This document shows positions 38,051 through 49,069 of a stretch of 64,000 bases of DNA, in pieces. The DNA comes from Methanobacterium spitsbergense. Its GTDB lineage: Archaea; Methanobacteriota; Methanobacteria; Methanobacteriales; Methanobacteriaceae. How positions within the stretch are numbered: the first letter of the stretch is position 1; each line of letters begins with the position of its first letter. The notes beneath the pieces are model-generated. The model did not search any database. It saw nothing but the letters and a program-made list of their open reading frames with translations, and was not told the DNA's origin. A program made the position numbers and the translations under genes. The stretch is taken from assembly GCF_019931065.1 (NCBI RefSeq), contig NZ_JAIOUQ010000007.1:307623-371622 (forward strand). Reading direction: 5' to 3'.

Positions 38051-38386
38051 TTAAAGATAATAGATTATGTAAATGGATAATATTAGATAAATTATTATAC
38101 CAATTCCTAAAGCTGCAAATAATTCGAGTCGGGGAAGTAAATAAACTAAGCAAAATAGGAATAAGATCCATACTGGTGGTAAAATCAGAAGCCCTTTAAT
38201 ATAATTTAATACGGGTAAACTTCCTATTTGGCTATAGATGGTTATAATACTCATGGCGGTAATAATTGGAAACATTGCAATGAATGCAGCTAATATTCCC
38301 TTATCACGAGTCCCTTAATAAGTGACAAGAGTTAGTATAGAACCTCCTATTATAAAATAGATTATGAATTTTAAACCTTCTCTCAT
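38051..38386 (-). pseudogene. DUF3147-like membrane protein gene with an early TAA
   Basis: From ATG 38386 (AAGGAG upstream) the frame reads MREGLKFIIYFIIGGSILTL then VTY, TAA at codon 24, and GTRDKGILAAFIAMFPIITA onward to 38051. Read through, it is an 111-residue protein with four hydrophobic segments, like the DUF3147 family of small membrane proteins. The frame is open apart from one stop (probably from a sense codon such as TTT/TTC in other members). The ATG at 38275 would give only a headless protein. Confidence 0.65.
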
Positions 38387-38511
38387 GCTAGTTCATTTCT
38401 CCTTATTAAGGCATTATGTAGTCATATATATGGAGTTATAAGGTTATTATAGGTTAAATATTCGTTTACAAATTTAAAATAGATTAATATGTATTTTATT
38501 TTGATTATGAA

Positions 38512-39324
38512 TCATTTTGGACTGTTTTTGTTTCGATTACAAATATAATTCTGTCTATCATTTTTATTTTCTTTCCAAGATTTAAATGGGTTTTCTTCTA
38601 GACAGTATTCCAAAATCTTCTCATCCAATGCAACTGCTTCGTCACGATATCTTAAAGCTTCTTCATTTCTGTTCAAGATTTTAAGGATAAATAATTTACA
38701 ATATATTGCATTGATATTCTCTGGATCTAATTTCAATAGCCTGTTAAATATTTCCAATGCATTGTCATATTCTTCAATTTCTGCTAGTGCAAGTCCTTTA
38801 CTGTAAAGAATCTTTGTATTTTCAGGATGTGATTTTAAAATTTTGCTAAATATTTTAATTGCTTTATTATATTCTTCCAATTCTAATAATGCAAGTCCTT
38901 TACTGTATAATACTTTAGGATTTTCAGAGTCCAATTTAAGGGATTTATTGTATAAATCCAATGCTTTTTTATATTTTTCTAATTTTAAAATTGATCCTAT
39001 CAACAGTAAAATTAAAAGCAAAGTTCCTATAACCAATATATTTATTGAAAGTGTACTTAACCCATTTACAATGTAATTTGAGTGTATAATCATGTTATGG
39101 GGAAATAACGGAGAAAAATACAGAATTGACATTCCTAACACAACTACAGTTACTATTATTATATAGGTAGTTTTGTTGTAATATTCCTTTAAAAAGAATG
39201 TTGTATCTAATATGGCTATAAAACCATAAATACCTAAATAAAAACTTAAAAATGTTTTATAAGTAAAAAATGCCAATGAAATAAGAATTATTCCCAATAT
39301 TATTGTTGTTATCGATTTTTTCAT
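38512..39324 (-). CDS. TPR-repeat membrane protein
   Basis: 270 residues from ATG 39324, which has AAGGAT about seven bases upstream (a TTG at 39363 lacks one). Four N-terminal hydrophobic helices (residues 5-110), then three or so tetratricopeptide repeats of 34 residues: YKKALDLYNKSLKLDSENPK, YNKAIKIFSKILKSHPENTK and YDNALEIFNRLLKLDPENIN, likely facing the cytoplasm or outside as a scaffold. Methanobacterial genomes have many such proteins. Partner unknown. Confidence 0.83.
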   Translation of the reverse strand: MKKSITTIILGIILISLAFFTYKTFLSFYLGIYGFIAILDTTFFLKEYYNKTTYIIIVTVVVLGMSILYFSPLFPHNMIIHSNYIVNGLSTLSINILVIGTLLLILLLIGSILKLEKYKKALDLYNKSLKLDSENPKVLYSKGLALLELEEYNKAIKIFSKILKSHPENTKILYSKGLALAEIEEYDNALEIFNRLLKLDPENINAIYCKLFILKILNRNEEALRYRDEAVALDEKILEYCLEENPFKSWKENKNDRQNYICNRNKNSPK

Positions 39325-39675
39325 TTTTTTTATCCTTAATTCCTTTGATTTATGGAATATCAAGGATTATTTATCACTTTATTTTATCTAATCAATGACA
39401 TGGGTATTAATTATTAAATATTTAAACTTTTACATGTAAAATTTAATCAATTTCTAAACAATTTTTATGGTTAGAAATCGGAACAATATGTATTATTCTT
39501 TTTATTGAAGCATGGAAACACATTTTTTTTGTATTATTCTTATTGTATTTATACAGTAGTTGAATTTTAGATTGATATTTATTATTTTTTTTATTAAATA
39601 TGCCGCTGAAAAATGAAAATAAGTATTACTGCCAATTAAAATGTTTGTTTTCTAAATGTAAACTTTATATAGTAA

Positions 39676-39708
39676 ATGACTATCAATAATAAAATAACTG
39701 ATGGTCAT
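39676..39708. promoter_or_regulatory. Candidate mrt operator dyad 1
   Basis: ATGACTATCA (39676-39685) and TGATGGTCAT (39699-39708) pair at 9 of 10 positions with a 13-bp spacer. It begins about 5 bp after TTTATATA (39664-39671) and covers the expected start of transcription, so it is well placed to block RNA polymerase. Confidence 0.5.
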
Positions 39709-39727
39709 ATTGTTACTATTAGTTAGA

Positions 39728-39745
39728 TGGATATTGTAATATCCA
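39728..39745. promoter_or_regulatory. Candidate mrt operator dyad 2
   Basis: TGGATATT and AATATCCA are perfect 8-bp inverted repeats with a GT centre. The same TGGATA/TATCCA half-sites recur in the terminator dyad at 44300-44318, beyond mrtA and upstream of the TetR gene. Confidence 0.5.
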
Positions 39746-39985
39746 CTATGGAATGAAGAAAGAACAGATCATATTTAAAAACCTGTTCAAATGTTCTTTT
39801 CCAAGCTTACAACAGAATTTGGAATAATATTAATCAAAAACAATAAAATTTAATTATTTTCCCTCCTACAAAAACAAAATCAATTATATGGAAGTTTAAC
39901 TGTATTTTTCCAAAAAAAATTGTAACTTTTCATTCCATCTTAATTTCATTTTATAATGAAAACAACTCAAAGAGGTGTAAAAGTA

Positions 39986-41317
39986 ATGCCAACGTATGAA
40001 GATAGAATAGACCTATACGGGGTTAATGGAAAACTTTTAGAGGAAAATGTTCCTTTAGAAGCTGTAAGTCCAATGATGAACCCTACAATCGAGAAAATAG
40101 TACATGAAGTTAAACGTTCTGTTGCTGTAAACTTATCAGGGATTGAAAATTCTCTGGAAAAAGCAGCCTTTGGTGGTAAATCAAATTTTGTCCCTGGAAG
40201 AGAATTGAAGATTGCCTTGACCGAAAATGCAGATGTACTATCTGAAAAGATTAGAAAGATGATCCAGGTTTCAGATGATGATGATTTCAACATCAAATTG
40301 ATCAATGGTGGGGATCAGATGCTTGTACAGATGCCGTCACAAAGAATGACAATGGCAGCTGATTACACAGTTTCTACTCTAGTTACCGGCGGAGCAGTTA
40401 TTCAGGCGATAATCGACACATTTGATATAGATAAATTTGATGCTCCTGCTGTTAAAACAGCAGTACTAGGAAGATATCCTCAAAGTGTGGATTTCATGGG
40501 TGCAAATGTCACTGCACTACTTGGACCACCTGTTATGCTCGAAGGACTTGGATATGGTCTTAGAAATATTATGGCCAACCATGTTGTTGCAATTACTAAG
40601 AAAAACACACTCAATGCGGTGGCATTATCTTCAATTCTTGAACACACTGCTATGTTTGAAACTGGTGATGCATTAGGTGCTTTTGAAAGATATCATTTAT
40701 TGGGAATGGCATATCAGGGATTAAACGCTAATAATCTTGTTTTTGATCTTGTAAAAGAAAATGGAAAGGGAACTGTCGGTACTGTTGTTGCATCACTGGT
40801 AGAAAGAGCTCTTGACGATGGAGTGATTAAAGTAGAAAAAACCATGCCATCAGGATACAAGATATATGAACCAAATGATTGGGCATTATGGAATGCATAT
40901 GCTGCATCAGGACTTATAAGTTCTGTAATAGTAAATATTGGTGCATCAAGAGCTGCTCAGGGAATAGCATCCACAATTCTATATTACAACGATATATTAG
41001 AATTTGAAACAAGTCTTCCTGGTGTGGACTATGGGCGTGTTGAGGGAACAGGAGTAGGAATGAGCTTTTTCTCTCATTCAATTTATGGTGGTGGAGGTCC
41101 AGGTACTTTCCATGGAAACCATGTGGTTACAAGACATAGTAAAGGATTTGCAGTACCCTGTGCTGCAGCTGCAATGTGTTTAGATGCAGGAACTCAGATG
41201 TTTTCTACTGAAGCTACTTCAGGATTAGTGGGAACAGTTTATGGGGATATAGAATATTTCAAAGAGCCTATCAAGTATGTTGCTGATGGTGCGCGTGAAA
41301 TAAAAGATAATATTTAA
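39986..41317 (+). CDS. mrtB: Methyl-coenzyme M reductase II beta subunit
   Basis: 443 residues, exact family length. MCR reduces methyl-CoM with coenzyme B to methane and the heterodisulfide. The N terminus [25 protein letters not shown] and [29 protein letters not shown] are conserved. Isoenzyme II is inferred from order (B-D-G-A without C) and resemblance to known MrtB. AGAGGTG eight bases before ATG 39986 decides the start; an ATG 30 bp earlier puts that site inside. First gene of a tight operon. Confidence 0.97.
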   Translation: MPTYEDRIDLYGVNGKLLEENVPLEAVSPMMNPTIEKIVHEVKRSVAVNLSGIENSLEKAAFGGKSNFVPGRELKIALTENADVLSEKIRKMIQVSDDDDFNIKLINGGDQMLVQMPSQRMTMAADYTVSTLVTGGAVIQAIIDTFDIDKFDAPAVKTAVLGRYPQSVDFMGANVTALLGPPVMLEGLGYGLRNIMANHVVAITKKNTLNAVALSSILEHTAMFETGDALGAFERYHLLGMAYQGLNANNLVFDLVKENGKGTVGTVVASLVERALDDGVIKVEKTMPSGYKIYEPNDWALWNAYAASGLISSVIVNIGASRAAQGIASTILYYNDILEFETSLPGVDYGRVEGTGVGMSFFSHSIYGGGGPGTFHGNHVVTRHSKGFAVPCAAAAMCLDAGTQMFSTEATSGLVGTVYGDIEYFKEPIKYVADGAREIKDNI

Positions 41318-41336
41318 AAAGTTTTACGGTGATGAT

Positions 41337-41825
41337 GTGGAAGAAATTAAAGCTGTAGACGTGAAAATATTTCCTTACAGGCGATTAAAACCCGAAACTA
41401 CAGAAAAATTACTTAATGGGGTCATGGATCTAAATGGAATTCTTAGGATTTTGATTAATGGTAAATCAATTCCTAAAATTGTTGGAAATGGTCCTGCAAA
41501 GGGAATTCAGGTAAATCATACTGATAGGAAGGTTATTGAAGTAAAAAAAGATAATTTTCAACTTTTAGTATCTGTTGGAGAGATAATAATAACCATAATG
41601 TATGAAGAACTGGATTTATTTCTGGAAAAATTAGAAAACCTACTTGATAATAATTTATCATTTAAATATGATATTAAAGTGGGTATTTTTACAAAAACAG
41701 ACGTCACTGTATCGGATTATTTAAAATTGGGTTTGGGATTAGAAGAAAATATTGATCTCCATCTTATAGGGATGGTAGATCCAAATTCAAAATCCAAAGA
41801 AACTGTAAAATTAATAGGTGATTAG
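41337..41825 (+). CDS. mrtD: Methyl-coenzyme M reductase II operon protein D
   Basis: 162 residues from GTG 41337 with GGTGAT upstream. McrD/MrtD is a small protein of the mcr operons, thought to help assemble or activate MCR, and not a subunit of the purified enzyme. Recognised by position between B and G, by length, and by segments such as FPYRRLKPETTEKLLNGVMDL and GRILING-type (ILRILINGKSIPK) near the start. Stop and next ATG are one base apart. Confidence 0.93.
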   Translation: MEEIKAVDVKIFPYRRLKPETTEKLLNGVMDLNGILRILINGKSIPKIVGNGPAKGIQVNHTDRKVIEVKKDNFQLLVSVGEIIITIMYEELDLFLEKLENLLDNNLSFKYDIKVGIFTKTDVTVSDYLKLGLGLEENIDLHLIGMVDPNSKSKETVKLIGD

Positions 41826-41826
41826 A

Positions 41827-42621
41827 ATGTCTTATGAAATACAATACTCCCCTGGAGAAACAAAGATTGCTGAAAACCGTAAGAATCATATGGACCCGGA
41901 TTTTGACCTTAAAAAAATCAGGGAAATAGCTGATGAGGATATAGTAAGAATTTTAGGGCACAGAAACCCTGGAGAAGGTTATAAAAGTGTTCATCCTCCC
42001 CTCGAAGAAATAGATTTTGAGGAGGACATGATGAAAGAAATGGTTGAACCAATACCGGGGGCTAAGGAAGGTAACAGAACAAGATATGTTCAATTTACAG
42101 ATTCTATGTACAATGCACCTGCTCAACCTTATGACCGGGCAAGAACATACATGTGGAGATTTAGAGGTGTAGATACTGGAACACTTTCAGGAAGACAGGT
42201 TATAGAAATCAGAGAACTTGATCTCGAGAAAATATCTAAAACACTGATTGAAACCGAATTATTCGATCCAGCAAAGACTGGTATTAGAGGTGCAACAGTT
42301 CATGGACACTCATTAAGATTAGATGAGAACGGACTGATGTTCGATGCCCTACAACGGTATGTCTACAATGAAGAAACTGATCAGGTATCTTATATTAAGG
42401 ACCAAGTAGGAAGACATCTGGATAAACCAGTTAACATGGGAGAGCCCCTGGATGAGGAACATCTCAAAGAAATAACCACCATTTACCGAAGTGACAACAT
42501 CAGTATGCGTGATGACAAAGAAGCAATTCAGGCAGTTGAAACTATCCACGCAGCTAGAACTGATGGTGGGTTTGGTTTAGAAGTTTTCAAAAATGATTTA
42601 AAGCGTAAATTAGGTGAGTGA
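41827..42621 (+). CDS. mrtG: Methyl-coenzyme M reductase II gamma subunit
   Basis: 264 residues. Conserved [55 protein letters not shown], and [32 protein letters not shown]. Third gene of mrtBDGA, ATG one base after the mrtD stop; GGTGATT overlaps the mrtD end. I use ATG 41827 and not GTG 41818 for this reason. All expected features are present and the frame is intact. Confidence 0.96.
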   Translation: MSYEIQYSPGETKIAENRKNHMDPDFDLKKIREIADEDIVRILGHRNPGEGYKSVHPPLEEIDFEEDMMKEMVEPIPGAKEGNRTRYVQFTDSMYNAPAQPYDRARTYMWRFRGVDTGTLSGRQVIEIRELDLEKISKTLIETELFDPAKTGIRGATVHGHSLRLDENGLMFDALQRYVYNEETDQVSYIKDQVGRHLDKPVNMGEPLDEEHLKEITTIYRSDNISMRDDKEAIQAVETIHAARTDGGFGLEVFKNDLKRKLGE

Positions 42622-42622
42622 A

Positions 42623-44278
42623 ATGGAACAAGACAAGAAGTTGTTTTTAAAAGCTTTAAAAAGTAAATTTAATGAGGATCCTAACGAACATTACACCAAC
42701 TATTACTGCTATGGTGGTTGGGAACAGTCACCTCGAAAAAAGGAATTCAATGAATATTCTGAAAAACTAGTTAAAGAAAGGGGAGGACTTCCATTTTATA
42801 ACCCTGACATTGGTGTGCCACTGGGTCAGAGGAAGTTAATGTCTTACAAAGTCTCTGGAACAGACTCATATGTGGAAGGTGATGATCTTCATTTCTGTAA
42901 CAACAGTGCTATTCAGCAGCTTTCAGATGATATTAAAAGAACAATTATAGTAGGTATGGATACGGCTCATTCAGTGCTTGAAAAACGTTTGGGTGTAGAA
43001 GTAACTCCCGAAACAATTAATGAATACATGGAAACAATAAACCATGCATTACCTGGAGGAGCAGTTGTACAGGAACATATGGTTGAGGTTCACCCTGGTC
43101 TTGTTGGTGATTGTTACGCCAAGATATTCACAGGAGATGATGGCCTTGCTGATGAACTAGATCCACGTTTCCTTATAGATATTAACAGGGAATTTCCAGA
43201 AGAACAAGCTGAAATGCTGAAAAATTATATCGGTGCAAAAACATACCAGATAAGCAGAGTTCCAACGCTTGTTGTAAGAACCTGTGATGGTGGAACCGTA
43301 TCAAGATGGTCTGCAATGCAAATAGGAATGAGTTTCATTTCTGCTTACAAACTCTGTGCAGGAGAAGCAGCTATAGCTGATTTTTCGTACGCTGCAAAAC
43401 ATGCAGATGTAATTGAAATGGGAACATTTTTACCTGCCAGAAGAGCAAGAGGGCCTAATGAGCCGGGTGGAATTGCATTTGGTGTATTGGCAGATATGAT
43501 CCAAACATCAAGAATATCTGAAGATCCAGCAGAAATTACCCTTGAGGTAATAGCTGCTGCAGCAGCAATTTATGACCAAATATGGTTAGGATCATATATG
43601 TCTGGTGGTGTTGGATTCACCCAATATGCAACAGCAGCATACACAGATGACATTCTAGACGATTTTGTTTATTATGGAATGGAATATGTGGATAAAAAAT
43701 ATGGAATATGTGGAACAAAGGCAGATATGGAAGTTGTTAAAGACATTTCTACCGAAGTTACACTTTATGCAATGGAACAATATGAGATTCCCGCTCTTTT
43801 AGAAGATCACTTTGGAGGATCACAAAGAGCTGCAGTGGCATCAGCAGCAGCAGGATGTTCAACAGCATTTGCAACAGGAAATTCCAATGCAGGAATTAAT
43901 GGATGGTATCTCAGTCAGATACTACATAAAGAGGTCCACAGCAGGTTAGGTTTCTATGGATACGATCTTCAGGATCAATGTGGAGCATCTAATTCTCTTT
44001 CAGTTAGAAGTGATGAAGGTTTAATTCATGAATTAAGAGGTCCAAATTATCCTAACTATGCAATGAATGTGGGACATCAGCCGGAATATGCAGGAATTGC
44101 TCAGGCTCCTCACGCAGCAAGGGGAGATGCATTTTGTGTCAATCCTTTAATAAAAATTGCATTCGCAGATAAAAACCTCGGATTCGACTTTAAAAATCCA
44201 AGAAAATCCATTGCCAAAGGGGCTTTAAGAGAATTTATGCCTGGCGGAGAAAGGGACTTAATTAACCCATCCGGTTAA
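42623..44278 (+). CDS. mrtA: Methyl-coenzyme M reductase II alpha subunit
   Basis: 551 residues, carrying most of the F430 active site. The segment with [13 protein letters not shown] contains the arginine usually methylated; [22 protein letters not shown] carries the conserved glutamine; [14 protein letters not shown] holds Gly446 (the site of thioglycine in other MCRs), Asp451 and Cys453. [17 protein letters not shown] is kept. ATG 42623 follows mrtG by one base, with AGGTGAG before it. All key residues are present, so the enzyme should be active. A terminator follows. Confidence 0.97.
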   Translation: MEQDKKLFLKALKSKFNEDPNEHYTNYYCYGGWEQSPRKKEFNEYSEKLVKERGGLPFYNPDIGVPLGQRKLMSYKVSGTDSYVEGDDLHFCNNSAIQQLSDDIKRTIIVGMDTAHSVLEKRLGVEVTPETINEYMETINHALPGGAVVQEHMVEVHPGLVGDCYAKIFTGDDGLADELDPRFLIDINREFPEEQAEMLKNYIGAKTYQISRVPTLVVRTCDGGTVSRWSAMQIGMSFISAYKLCAGEAAIADFSYAAKHADVIEMGTFLPARRARGPNEPGGIAFGVLADMIQTSRISEDPAEITLEVIAAAAAIYDQIWLGSYMSGGVGFTQYATAAYTDDILDDFVYYGMEYVDKKYGICGTKADMEVVKDISTEVTLYAMEQYEIPALLEDHFGGSQRAAVASAAAGCSTAFATGNSNAGINGWYLSQILHKEVHSRLGFYGYDLQDQCGASNSLSVRSDEGLIHELRGPNYPNYAMNVGHQPEYAGIAQAPHAARGDAFCVNPLIKIAFADKNLGFDFKNPRKSIAKGALREFMPGGERDLINPSG

Positions 44279-44299
44279 AATAAAATATATTTGACTTTA

Positions 44300-44328
44300 A
44301 AGTGGATAATATCCACTTATTTTTTTTT
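44300..44328 (+). terminator. mrt operon terminator (hairpin plus T-run)
   Basis: AAGTGGAT and ATCCACTT form a perfect 8-bp stem with an AAT loop, 22 bp after the mrtA stop, followed by a run of about nine T with one A (44319-44328). This suits an archaeal intrinsic terminator. The stem half-sites also match the dyad at 39728-39745. Confidence 0.75.
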
Positions 44329-44497
44329 ATTTATAATATACCAACATTTCAAAAAATAATTTTGTTAATATAAGATCAATTCTTTTAAGTGAATGATATT
44401 TAAAGGGTTATAACTACTAAATTAGACAAATTTAAAATAAGATCAATACAATAATGATTAAAAGATAATTAAATAAATATAATTCAAGGTGATTGTC

Positions 44498-45190
44498 ATG
44501 GCAATGGCAGATAGACGAGAAAGGGAAAAAAAGAAACGACAGCATGATATTATTAATGCCGCCGAGAAATTATTCTTTTCTAAAGGTTACGACAAGGTTT
44601 CTATGAATGATATAGCTTTAGCAGTGGAATTATCCAAAGCAACTCTTTATCTTTACTTTGAAAACAAGGAGTCGTTGTTTTTTGCCATTGTTCTTCGAGG
44701 CACGAAAATTCTTAACTCAATGATCCTTGAACAAGTAGAAAATGAGTATAATGGCATGGATAAAATGTCAGCATATAGAAATGCATATTATAAATTTACA
44801 AAACAGTATCCTGATTATATCCAAATTTATAACTATTTTCAGTCTGGCCGATTCAACCTTGCAAATCAAGAAAAAACAAATAAAAAACCCAAACCTGCAA
44901 TGAATTCCATCCCCTACGTTAATGAATGTGCAAATGAGATAAATAGATTGCGTAAAGAAAGATTTTCAATCCTATGTAATTCAATTCAAAAGGGTATTGA
45001 AGATGGAACAATACGTCCAGATTTAGATCCTGTTGAAGTAGCAGTTTTATTATCGGCCATTTCTAAAAATTTATCGCATATACCTCCAGATCATGAAAAA
45101 GCCCTTGAAAACAGAGGAATAAGTCATGAAGATTATTTCAAAGATGTTGGTTTATTTATCCGGCATATGATAATAAATAGAACAGACTAA
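44498..45190 (+). CDS. TetR/AcrR-family regulator
   Basis: 230 residues. N-terminal helix-turn-helix: RQHDIINAAEKLFFSKGYDKVSMNDIALAVELSKATLYLYFENKESLF is a classic TetR DNA-binding domain; the rest is a helical ligand domain. GGTGATTG precedes ATG 44498. It stands 220 bp after the mrt terminator and before aroK. Its location right after mrt with shared dyads makes it a candidate mrt regulator, but there is no direct proof; its ligand is unknown. Confidence 0.9.
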   Translation: MAMADRREREKKKRQHDIINAAEKLFFSKGYDKVSMNDIALAVELSKATLYLYFENKESLFFAIVLRGTKILNSMILEQVENEYNGMDKMSAYRNAYYKFTKQYPDYIQIYNYFQSGRFNLANQEKTNKKPKPAMNSIPYVNECANEINRLRKERFSILCNSIQKGIEDGTIRPDLDPVEVAVLLSAISKNLSHIPPDHEKALENRGISHEDYFKDVGLFIRHMIINRTD

Positions 45191-45406
45191 AATTTTGAAA
45201 TTAATATTACTGTAACTGTCAATCCAAGTGAAATAAATTGAACAATTCACAATTTTATAAATACATAAAAATCTATAATTACCATAGTTAATCAAACTTA
45301 ATAAAAATAATAAGCATTCCACTATTTATTTCTTAAATTAAGATTTTAGTGTATTTGTCAACATTATTTTTGGTTAAAATTATAAATAATCAGTTACGGT
45401 GAAATA

Positions 45407-46312
45407 ATGAAAACCATTGTAAAATCTCCGGGTTCTGCCACAATCATAAATGCAATAGCAACAGGATATGGTTCTGCATTTGGTATAAAACGTTATGTTA
45501 CTGCTGAAGTTCAATTAAAAGGACCAGATTCATCAATAATTTGCAGTGCTGATAGGGACGTTGACACGTCTCTAATGGAGATCTGTGTGAAAATGGTGAT
45601 TAACAAATTTAAAGAAAATTATGGTGATATTGAAGTTGATACAGGATTTTCAGTAAAAACAAGTTCAACACTTCCTGTTTCATCTGGCCTTTCAAGCAGC
45701 AGTGCAACATCAAATTCTATTGTAATGGCAACATCAAAGGCTTTAATGAAGGAATATGATATAAAATCCGATAAAATTGCATTTAATGATCTTGAACTCT
45801 TGAATATTGGGGTTGATGCATCTTTAGAAGCAGGAGTTACCATTACAGGCGCATTTGATGATGCAAGCGCATCATTTTATGGGGGTTTCACTGTTACAAA
45901 TAACAACACTAGAGAGATCCTAAAGATGCATGATATGGAGCAACAAAATATATTAGTGTATATGCCTAATAGAATTTCACCCACTGCACAATCAGATGTG
46001 AGGCGTATGAAACTCATTGCCCCACAAGTTAAACTGGCTTTTAATGAGGCTCTGCATGGAAATATATGCAATGCAATGACTTTAAATGGAATATTGTACT
46101 GTGCTTCGTTGGCATTTGACCCAAATATAGCCCTTGATGCTTTGGACGCTGGCGCAACTGCAGCAGGACTTTCAGGAACTGGGCCTGCATTTGTTGCAAT
46201 GGCATCAAATGAAAATGTTGATAGGGTTTTGGAAGCATGGAGTTCCCTACCAGGACAGATCTTTTGTACAGAAGTTGATAATGAAGGTACCATGGTGATT
46301 GACAGTGGATAG
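45407..46312 (+). CDS. aroK: Archaeal shikimate kinase (GHMP type)
   Basis: Phosphorylates shikimate with ATP; the archaeal enzyme belongs to the GHMP superfamily, unrelated to bacterial AroK. 301 residues with [20 protein letters not shown], the phosphate loop [17 protein letters not shown] and a C-terminal [14 protein letters not shown], both GHMP hallmarks. GGTGAAATA precedes the ATG. It overlaps the chorismate-mutase gene by 8 bp, tying two shikimate-pathway steps in one operon, followed by rps17e. Confidence 0.94.
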   Translation: MKTIVKSPGSATIINAIATGYGSAFGIKRYVTAEVQLKGPDSSIICSADRDVDTSLMEICVKMVINKFKENYGDIEVDTGFSVKTSSTLPVSSGLSSSSATSNSIVMATSKALMKEYDIKSDKIAFNDLELLNIGVDASLEAGVTITGAFDDASASFYGGFTVTNNNTREILKMHDMEQQNILVYMPNRISPTAQSDVRRMKLIAPQVKLAFNEALHGNICNAMTLNGILYCASLAFDPNIALDALDAGATAAGLSGTGPAFVAMASNENVDRVLEAWSSLPGQIFCTEVDNEGTMVIDSG

Positions 46313-46598
46313 GGAAGAAGCTTTAAGATTACTTCAAACATCAAGAAATAAGATAGATGAAATGGATGAATTGTTAATTGATCTTATAGAGAAAAGAACA
46401 TTACTTGCCCGTGATATTCTTAATGCAAAGTTAGTTCTTGGCATAGAAATTGAAGATAAAAAACGGGAAGAATATATCCATACTAAAATTAAAGAAATAG
46501 CAAGAGAAAAGAATATTGATGAGGTCAGTCTTACCCGTATAATAAAAATATTAACTGATATGAGTAAAGAAGAACAAAAGAAAATTTTAAGGAGGTAA
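46305..46598 (+). CDS. Chorismate mutase (AroQ)
   Basis: 97 residues from GTG 46305, five bases after GGTGAT (an upstream TTG at 46299 abuts it). All-helical AroQ type: [32 protein letters not shown] carries the charged residues of the active site, and the C-terminal helices follow. It makes prephenate from chorismate for phenylalanine and tyrosine. Stop is four bases before the rps17e ATG. Normal single-domain length. Confidence 0.92.
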   Translation: MDREEALRLLQTSRNKIDEMDELLIDLIEKRTLLARDILNAKLVLGIEIEDKKREEYIHTKIKEIAREKNIDEVSLTRIIKILTDMSKEEQKKILRR

Positions 46599-46602
46599 AA
46601 TT

Positions 46603-46791
46603 ATGGGAAATATTAGAACATCATTTGTTAAAAGAACATCTAAAGAATTAATTGAAACTTACGAGGGTAAATTCACAACAGATTTTGATGAGAACAAAAA
46701 ATTAGTTGAAGAATTCACTACAGTCAGCACAAAACATTTAAGAAATAAAATAGCTGGATATGTAACAAGATTAGTAAGGAATCAATCTTAA
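46603..46791 (+). CDS. rps17e: 30S ribosomal protein S17e
   Basis: 62 residues, the archaeal minimal length. [20 protein letters not shown]...[16 protein letters not shown]...[17 protein letters not shown] fits S17e, a small helical protein of archaeal and eukaryotic 30S subunits. A strong AAGGAGG lies before the ATG. Pairing with chorismate mutase and aspartate kinase is common in Methanobacteriales. A T-rich run at 46828-46835 after it may end transcription. Confidence 0.96.
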   Translation: MGNIRTSFVKRTSKELIETYEGKFTTDFDENKKLVEEFTTVSTKHLRNKIAGYVTRLVRNQS

Positions 46792-46891
46792 GCAAAGTCT
46801 TAAGCAACCTTAAACAAGAATTTCTTATTTTTTTTCCAAAAATTCTTAATTCTCACAATAATTAGGGTTGAATTTAAAGGTGTGTATTTTA

Positions 46892-48112
46892 ATGGAAATA
46901 ATAGTGGCCAAATTCGGTGGAACTTCTATAGGTAATGGAGATAGAATAAAAAAAGCTGCAGAATCTGTTGTTAAAGAATATATGAAGGGAAAGAAGGTAG
47001 TTGTTGTTGTATCAGCAATAAACAAAACAACAGATGAGATTCTTAAGACAGTTGACGATGCAATTGGAGAATCCATTACAGAGAAACAACTTGCAGACAT
47101 AATTTCAATGGGTGAAATTACAAGTGTGAGAGTATTCTCTTCAACAATAGAGTCTCTTGGTGTTAAATCCGAATACTTGGATCCTTATATGGATAACTGG
47201 CCCATTATTACCGATAGCAATTATTTAAATGCTAATATTAACTTTGAAATAACAGAGGCTAAAACAAAGGAACTTATAAAGATATTAGATCAGGGTATAA
47301 TTCCTGTTCTGTGCGGTTTCATTGGTAAAGATGAGGATGGTACATTAACCACCCTAGGACGCGGTGGAAGTGATATTACTGCCTTTTTACTTGGACATTG
47401 TCTCAAGGCCGAAGAGGTTGTTATTGTAACAGATGTTGGCGGTGTAATGTCAACGGATCCAAACAAACTTCAATCTGCAAAAAAACTGGATAAAATATCA
47501 GTTGAAGAGATGAGAGACCTTGCAACACATGGTGCAAAGGTTTTACATCCCCATGCTTTAAGATACAAGGATCCGCTCATAAACGCCAAGATTATAGGAT
47601 TTGAACACGGCGATCTATCTGCAATTGGAACCGAAATCATAGGGCCAGCAGGTAACCATATGTTGAAAACCACAGCACTTAATGTGGAACCTATATCTGT
47701 TATAGCAGTAGTTGGAGAAGAGATACTAACCAAAATTGGAGTACTTTCAGCGCTCACTGATGCACTCGCAGAGAACAAAATTAATATCTATGGTATATCA
47801 ACGGGTCAAAATTCTGTAACCCTATTCATTGATAAATCATTAGTTGACACAGCACATGAAATACTACACGATGTAGTGGTACAATGCAATGATCTAAGTT
47901 CATTATCGGTTGGAACAGACATAGCAATGATAACAGTAGCGAGTCAGGACTTTATAGATACTCCTGGAATAATTACAAGGATAACTGAGCCTTTACGTAA
48001 AAATAAGATAAATATCGTAGAAATCTCTTCAAGTCAAACTTCTGTAGTAATTTTTGTAGAATGGAATGATGGTAAAAGAGCTTATGAACTTGTAAGGAGC
48101 GTCTTAGAATGA
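46892..48112 (+). CDS. lysC: Aspartate kinase
   Basis: Phosphorylates L-aspartate, opening the lysine/threonine/methionine pathway. 406 residues; ATG 46892 with GGTGTG upstream (an in-frame TTG 24 bp earlier lies before it). N-terminal [36 protein letters not shown] and [10 protein letters not shown] are catalytic; two ACT domains near the end ([11 protein letters not shown] and [15 protein letters not shown]) should bind the effector lysine or threonine. Overlaps dapA by 4 bp (ATGA). Confidence 0.96.
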   Translation: MEIIVAKFGGTSIGNGDRIKKAAESVVKEYMKGKKVVVVVSAINKTTDEILKTVDDAIGESITEKQLADIISMGEITSVRVFSSTIESLGVKSEYLDPYMDNWPIITDSNYLNANINFEITEAKTKELIKILDQGIIPVLCGFIGKDEDGTLTTLGRGGSDITAFLLGHCLKAEEVVIVTDVGGVMSTDPNKLQSAKKLDKISVEEMRDLATHGAKVLHPHALRYKDPLINAKIIGFEHGDLSAIGTEIIGPAGNHMLKTTALNVEPISVIAVVGEEILTKIGVLSALTDALAENKINIYGISTGQNSVTLFIDKSLVDTAHEILHDVVVQCNDLSSLSVGTDIAMITVASQDFIDTPGIITRITEPLRKNKINIVEISSSQTSVVIFVEWNDGKRAYELVRSVLE

Positions 48113-48999
48113 ATTTGAAAGGTACAACAGTTGCCATGATAACCCCATTTACTAAAGAAGATGGGGTTGATGAGGCAGGAATGCGTGAAAACATAAACTA
48201 TCTAATTGATAGAGGAGTTGATGGATTATTGGCCGCAGGTACAACCGGTGAATCTGCCACAATAACCCACGACGAACAAAGAAAAATGATCGACATCCTA
48301 ATTGACGAGGTCAATGGAAAGGTAAATACCATTGCCGGTGCTGGAAGTAACTCATCAAAGGAAGCCCTAGGACTTGTTCAGTACGCTGAAAATGCAGGTG
48401 CAGATGCTGCCCTGGTAATAACACCATATTACAACAAACCTCAGCAACATGGACTTTATGAACATTATAAAATGCTCGAAGAATCAACAGATATCCCTAT
48501 AATAGTTTATAATGTACCTTCAAGAACAGGTACTGACATAGATGTTGAAACCATTATAAAAGTTGCCAAACTAGATAAAATCGTAGCCATAAAAGAGGCA
48601 AACCCTAATCTGGACAAGGTTTCAGCAATAATAAAAGGGATTCAAGATCAAGACATAGAAAACTTCATGGTTCTATCTGGAAACGACGACCTCACACTAC
48701 CAATGATCTCACAAGGTGCAATGGGTGTTATTAGTGTTGTTGCAAATGTTGATCCATTAAGAATGAGTCAAATGGTTAACGCAGCGCTCAAAGGAGACTT
48801 TGTAAAAGCTGGAAAACTCCATTATGAGCTTTATGACTTAATGAAGGTTCTTTTCATAGAATCAAATCCTGTACCTGCAAAAGAATCCTTAAATATGATG
48901 GGACGGCCCTCAGGGCACGTTAGAATGCCACTCGCTCCAATGAAGGACGAAAGTATTTCAAAGTTAAAACAGGTCTTAAAGGACCTAGATTTAGTTTAA
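48109..48999 (+). CDS. dapA: 4-Hydroxy-tetrahydrodipicolinate synthase
   Basis: Condenses aspartate semialdehyde with pyruvate. 296 residues: [14 protein letters not shown], the [17 protein letters not shown] loop, [10 protein letters not shown] with Tyr/Arg, and the Schiff-base lysine in [39 protein letters not shown] near the end. ATG overlaps the lysC stop, so coupled translation. dapB follows after 138 bp with a separate promoter-like element. Confidence 0.96.
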   Translation: MNLKGTTVAMITPFTKEDGVDEAGMRENINYLIDRGVDGLLAAGTTGESATITHDEQRKMIDILIDEVNGKVNTIAGAGSNSSKEALGLVQYAENAGADAALVITPYYNKPQQHGLYEHYKMLEESTDIPIIVYNVPSRTGTDIDVETIIKVAKLDKIVAIKEANPNLDKVSAIIKGIQDQDIENFMVLSGNDDLTLPMISQGAMGVISVVANVDPLRMSQMVNAALKGDFVKAGKLHYELYDLMKVLFIESNPVPAKESLNMMGRPSGHVRMPLAPMKDESISKLKQVLKDLDLV

Positions 49000-49069
49000 G
49001 GATTTAAATCTAACTAAACTCAACTTTTTTAGATTTATACCTCTTAAACTCATAAAACTAATTTTTAAG

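Larger units (their letters stand above)
39325..39985. promoter_or_regulatory. mrt operon control region (660 bp)
   Basis: No gene. A TATA-like TTTATATA is at 39664-39671, a dyad ATGACTATCA/TGATGGTCAT at 39676-39708, and another dyad TGGATATT-GT-AATATCCA at 39728-39745. If the TATA box is used, the leader is about 290 nt. A long leader with dyads suggests regulated expression of mrt. Confidence 0.5.

Noticed and set aside
39986..44278. Primary mcr operon (isoenzyme I)
   Set aside because: The gene order is B-D-G-A with no C gene between D and G, and the beta subunit start [11 protein letters not shown] is like isoenzyme II, so it is mrt.
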